This document shows, in pieces, positions 62,239-64,000 of a stretch of DNA of 64,000 nt (the stretch's first letter is position 1; every line of letters begins with the position of its first letter). A program made the translations under genes and the position numbers. The stretch is from Pseudomonas sp. PSE14 (GTDB lineage: Bacteria; Pseudomonadota; Gammaproteobacteria; Pseudomonadales; Pseudomonadaceae): positions 1,612,001 through 1,676,000 of the forward strand of contig NZ_CP115669.1 in NCBI RefSeq assembly GCF_029203285.1, written 5' to 3'. A model generated the notes under the pieces. The model was given only the letters and a program-made list of their open reading frames with translations. It was not told where the DNA came from and searched no databases.

Positions 62239-63064
62239 GGTAGCTCCGGCGCAGCAGCCACTGATGGGCGAGGGTGATCAGGGTCATCAGGCCGACCAGG
62301 AACATCGCCAGTGCGCTGGCCATGTTCGGATCGAGGAACACGTCGCCCGAGACCAGGCCGGCGATACGGATCGGCACCACGTTGAAGTTGCCGGTGGTCA
62401 GCGAATACACCGTGGCGTAGGCGCCCAGGGCGTTGGCCAGGAGGATGACGAAGGTGCCCAGCAGCGCCGGGGTCAGCACCGGGATGCCGATGTGCCGCCA
62501 GAACGCCCAGTGGCTGGCGCCCAGCAGTGCGGCGGATTCGCGCCAGTCCTCGCGCAGGGCGTCGAAGGCCGGGTAGAGCAGCATCACCCCCAGTGGAATC
62601 TGGAAGTAGGTGTAGAGGATGATCAGGCCGGTCTTCGAGTAGAGGTTGAAGTCCTCGATGATTCCCGACTGCTTGAGCAGCAGGGTGATGGCGCCGTTGA
62701 AGCCGAGGATGATGATGAAGGCGAAGGCCAGCGGCACCCCGGCGAAGTTGCTGGTCATGTTGGCGAAGGCCATCACGAAGTCGCGCAGCTTGCTGTCCAC
62801 CTGGCGCAGCGAATAGCTGCCGAGCACGGCGATGAGCAGGCCGATCAGGCTCGACCAGATCGATATTTCCAGGCTGTAGCGGATCGCCTGGCGGTAGAAG
62901 GGCGAGCCGAGGATTTCGGTGAAGTTGCCCAGGCCCCAGGTATCGCTGGTGCGCAGGCTGTTCACCGCAACCCAGAGCAGCGGGGCTACCTGGAAGGCGA
63001 TGAAGAACACCGCGAAGGGCAGCAGGCAGAGCAGGGCGATGAGTTTTCCGCGATTCGATCTCAT
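62222..63064 (-). CDS. ABC transporter permease 1
   Basis: A 280-residue permease with a first helix at about 10-30 and five more helices. The EAA-like loop ESAALLGASHWAFWRHIGIPVLTPALLG is at about 185-212. ATG 63064 overlaps the hydrolase stop (ATGA). A 23-residue in-frame extension upstream lies in the hydrolase gene and is rejected. It works with permease 2 and the ATPase. Confidence 0.93.
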   Translation of the reverse strand: MRSNRGKLIALLCLLPFAVFFIAFQVAPLLWVAVNSLRTSDTWGLGNFTEILGSPFYRQAIRYSLEISIWSSLIGLLIAVLGSYSLRQVDSKLRDFVMAFANMTSNFAGVPLAFAFIIILGFNGAITLLLKQSGIIEDFNLYSKTGLIILYTYFQIPLGVMLLYPAFDALREDWRESAALLGASHWAFWRHIGIPVLTPALLGTFVILLANALGAYATVYSLTTGNFNVVPIRIAGLVSGDVFLDPNMASALAMFLVGLMTLITLAHQWLLRRSYHVAKR

Positions 63065-63870
63065 GCCTTGAGCAGCTCCCGGCAGACGGGTTTGTCGTGG
63101 GCTGCACCAAGGATTTCGCACAGTGTGCCGCACAGCTCGACCTGGCGTGGGCGCGCCTGGTCATCGAGGCTGAAGGCGTCGCCGAAGACGAACAGCGGCA
63201 CTTCGCGCTCCTCCGGCAGGATGCCGCCGTGGCTGCGGTCGTCGTTCATGCCGTGGTCGGCGGTGACCATCACCTGGTAGCCGGCGGCCAGCCACTGGTG
63301 CAGGTACTCGGAGAGGATGATGTCGACGTGTCGCGCGCTGTTGCGGTACTGCGGTGTGCCCAGGCCGTGCTTGTGCCCGGCGTCGTCGATGTTCATCGGG
63401 TGCACCAGCAGGCAGTTCGGCGTGTGGCGGCGGCGCAGCGACTCGGCGTCGGTGAACAGGTGCGAGTCGGGGTAGTGGTCGGTCCAGTAGAAGTGGCCGT
63501 ACTGGATCGGCAGGGATTCGTCGTCGGTGTGGCGGTCGCGGGCCGGGTCGAAGGGGGTGCGGTTGTACAGCTCGCTCACCCAGTGGTACGCCGCTGCGGC
63601 AGTGGACAGGCCGGCGGCGCGGGCGTAGTGGAACAGGCTGCGCTGGTTCGACAGGCGCGATACGTCGTTGTGCAGGATGCCGCTGTCGATGGGCGGCACT
63701 CCGGTGAGGATGCATTCGTAGAGCGGTCGGGACAGCGAGGGCAGCTCGCATTCCAGCCGGTAGAGCTGGCCGCGGCCGGCGTTGCACAGGGCCTGCAGGT
63801 GGCCCATGCAGTCGTGGGCGACGCTGTAGTTGAGGCCGTCGAGAACGACCAGGATGACGTCGTGGCGCAT
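63061..63870 (-). CDS. Alkaline-phosphatase-superfamily hydrolase (nucleotide pyrophosphatase/phosphodiesterase-like)
   Basis: A 269-residue protein of the alkaline phosphatase superfamily. Metal ligands can be placed: Asp11 in VVLDGLN, a Ser/Thr nucleophile in PSLSRPLYE (about 44-52), Asp and His in NIDDAGHKHG (about 160-169), and Asp-His in TADHGMND (about 196-203). There is no signal peptide, so it works in the cytoplasm on the imported compound. Members hydrolyse phosphomono- or diesters or phosphonates; the substrate is not readable. It lies between the binding-protein gene and the permeases. Confidence 0.85.
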   Translation of the reverse strand: MRHDVILVVLDGLNYSVAHDCMGHLQALCNAGRGQLYRLECELPSLSRPLYECILTGVPPIDSGILHNDVSRLSNQRSLFHYARAAGLSTAAAAYHWVSELYNRTPFDPARDRHTDDESLPIQYGHFYWTDHYPDSHLFTDAESLRRRHTPNCLLVHPMNIDDAGHKHGLGTPQYRNSARHVDIILSEYLHQWLAAGYQVMVTADHGMNDDRSHGGILPEEREVPLFVFGDAFSLDDQARPRQVELCGTLCEILGAAHDKPVCRELLKA

Positions 63871-63898
63871 GGGGCGGGGCCTTTGTCGGAACGCGAAA

Positions 63899-63920
63899 CC
63901 GCCCCGGCGAACCGGGGCGG
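63899..63920 (-). terminator. Hairpin between the binding-protein gene and the rest of the operon
   Basis: 9-bp stem CCGCCCCGG/CCGGGGCGG with a TTCG loop on the minus strand, just after the binding-protein stop. Such hairpins let binding proteins be made in excess over the membrane parts. Confidence 0.65.
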
Positions 63921-63927
63921 CCGGGCG

Positions 63928-64000
63928 TTACTGCATGTTGATGATGACGTTTTCCTGCCACATGCGCGGCAGACGCTTGGAGGTCTCTTCCCAGGCCTTG
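63928..64000 (-). CDS. ABC transporter substrate-binding protein (C-terminal fragment)
   Basis: Only the last 23 codons are in the window, ending NVIINMQ and a TAA at 63928-63930; the 5' part lies beyond 64000. The position before the hydrolase and permease genes and the KAWEETSKRLPRMWQ helix fit the C-terminus of an extracellular solute-binding protein of the PotD/AEP class. Confidence 0.7.
   Translation of the reverse strand, partial: KAWEETSKRLPRMWQENVIINMQ

Noticed and set aside
62216-63280. Long plus-strand frame opposite the permease genes
   Set aside because: Antisense to coupled, domain-supported permeases. No promoter or ribosome site.

Overview
The window is a stretch of Pseudomonas chromosome of the P. 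aeruginosa group. Gene content and order match blocks I recall from P. aeruginosa PAO1: about PA0959-PA0976 (HIT, slyX, dps-like, aspS, pmpR, ruvCAB, tol-oprL, queE/queC), then PA1004-PA1013 (nadA to purC), then, after a stretch without an obvious PAO1 counterpart, about PA3271 back to PA3250. The high-GC coding bias, GGAG-type ribosome sites, tRNA genes with encoded CCA and REPIN-type repeats fit this. It is not PAO1: the blocks are joined differently, and the pqsABCDE-phnAB-mvfR region that lies between tRNA-Lys and nadA in PAO1 is absent here. There is no insertion sequence, prophage or CRISPR array.

Region 1 (1-14.6 kb) is housekeeping. HIT and SlyX proteins are followed by a membrane-anchored cold-shock protein and a Dps ferritin on the minus strand. 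A long co-directional run then holds fmdB, aspS, yebC/pmpR, ruvC, ruvA, ruvB, ybgC, tolQ, tolR, tolA, tolB, oprL and cpoB (Holliday-junction processing and the Tol-Pal envelope machine), followed by queE-queC for queuosine.

Region 2 (14.6-24.1 kb) runs from tRNA-Lys(TTT) through nadA, bepA-like protease, a TusA-like protein, an AI-2E-family permease, bcp, gcvR, dapA, bamC, a metallo-beta-lactamase-fold hydrolase and purC to tRNA-Ser(CGA).

Region 3 (24.1-36.9 kb) is more accessory. It holds an AhpD-like protein, a GreA/GreB-like factor, a Xre-RES toxin-antitoxin pair with a likely operator, rmuC, a composite REP element, a FAD oxidoreductase, and a minus-strand operon of an M24 peptidase, an epoxide hydrolase-SDR fusion (EphD-like) and a PF10118-type enzyme. 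A MerR regulator is divergent from that operon, followed by a LysR regulator and a YdcZ-type transporter.

Region 4 (36.9-55.4 kb) carries an SSS-type hybrid sensor kinase (MxtR/CrbS-like), a GNAT and AraC pair, a TonB receptor behind a Fur-box-like site, an LplT-PlsC fusion, capB, a guanidine exporter under a guanidine-II riboswitch, a BASS transporter, rdgC, tRNA-Val(TAC) and tRNA-Asp(GTC), an FKBP isomerase, a YkvA protein, a periplasmic binding protein, a coupled Xre/unknown/Sel1 trio and an EAL-CBS-GGDEF protein.

Region 5 (55.4-64 kb) has the prc protease, a quinone oxidoreductase, an M50-like membrane peptidase, and a minus-strand operon of binding protein (cut by the window end), phosphatase-superfamily hydrolase, two permeases, ATPase and HAD hydrolase. 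The operon looks like uptake of a phosphorylated compound with downstream processing.

The least explained signal is a pair of ungapped, related ~95-bp intergenic modules at 27379-27473 and 51028-51122. Each joins an A-tract 19-mer to a DnaA-box-like inverted repeat at exactly the same spacing, ahead of rmuC and of the ykvA-like gene.
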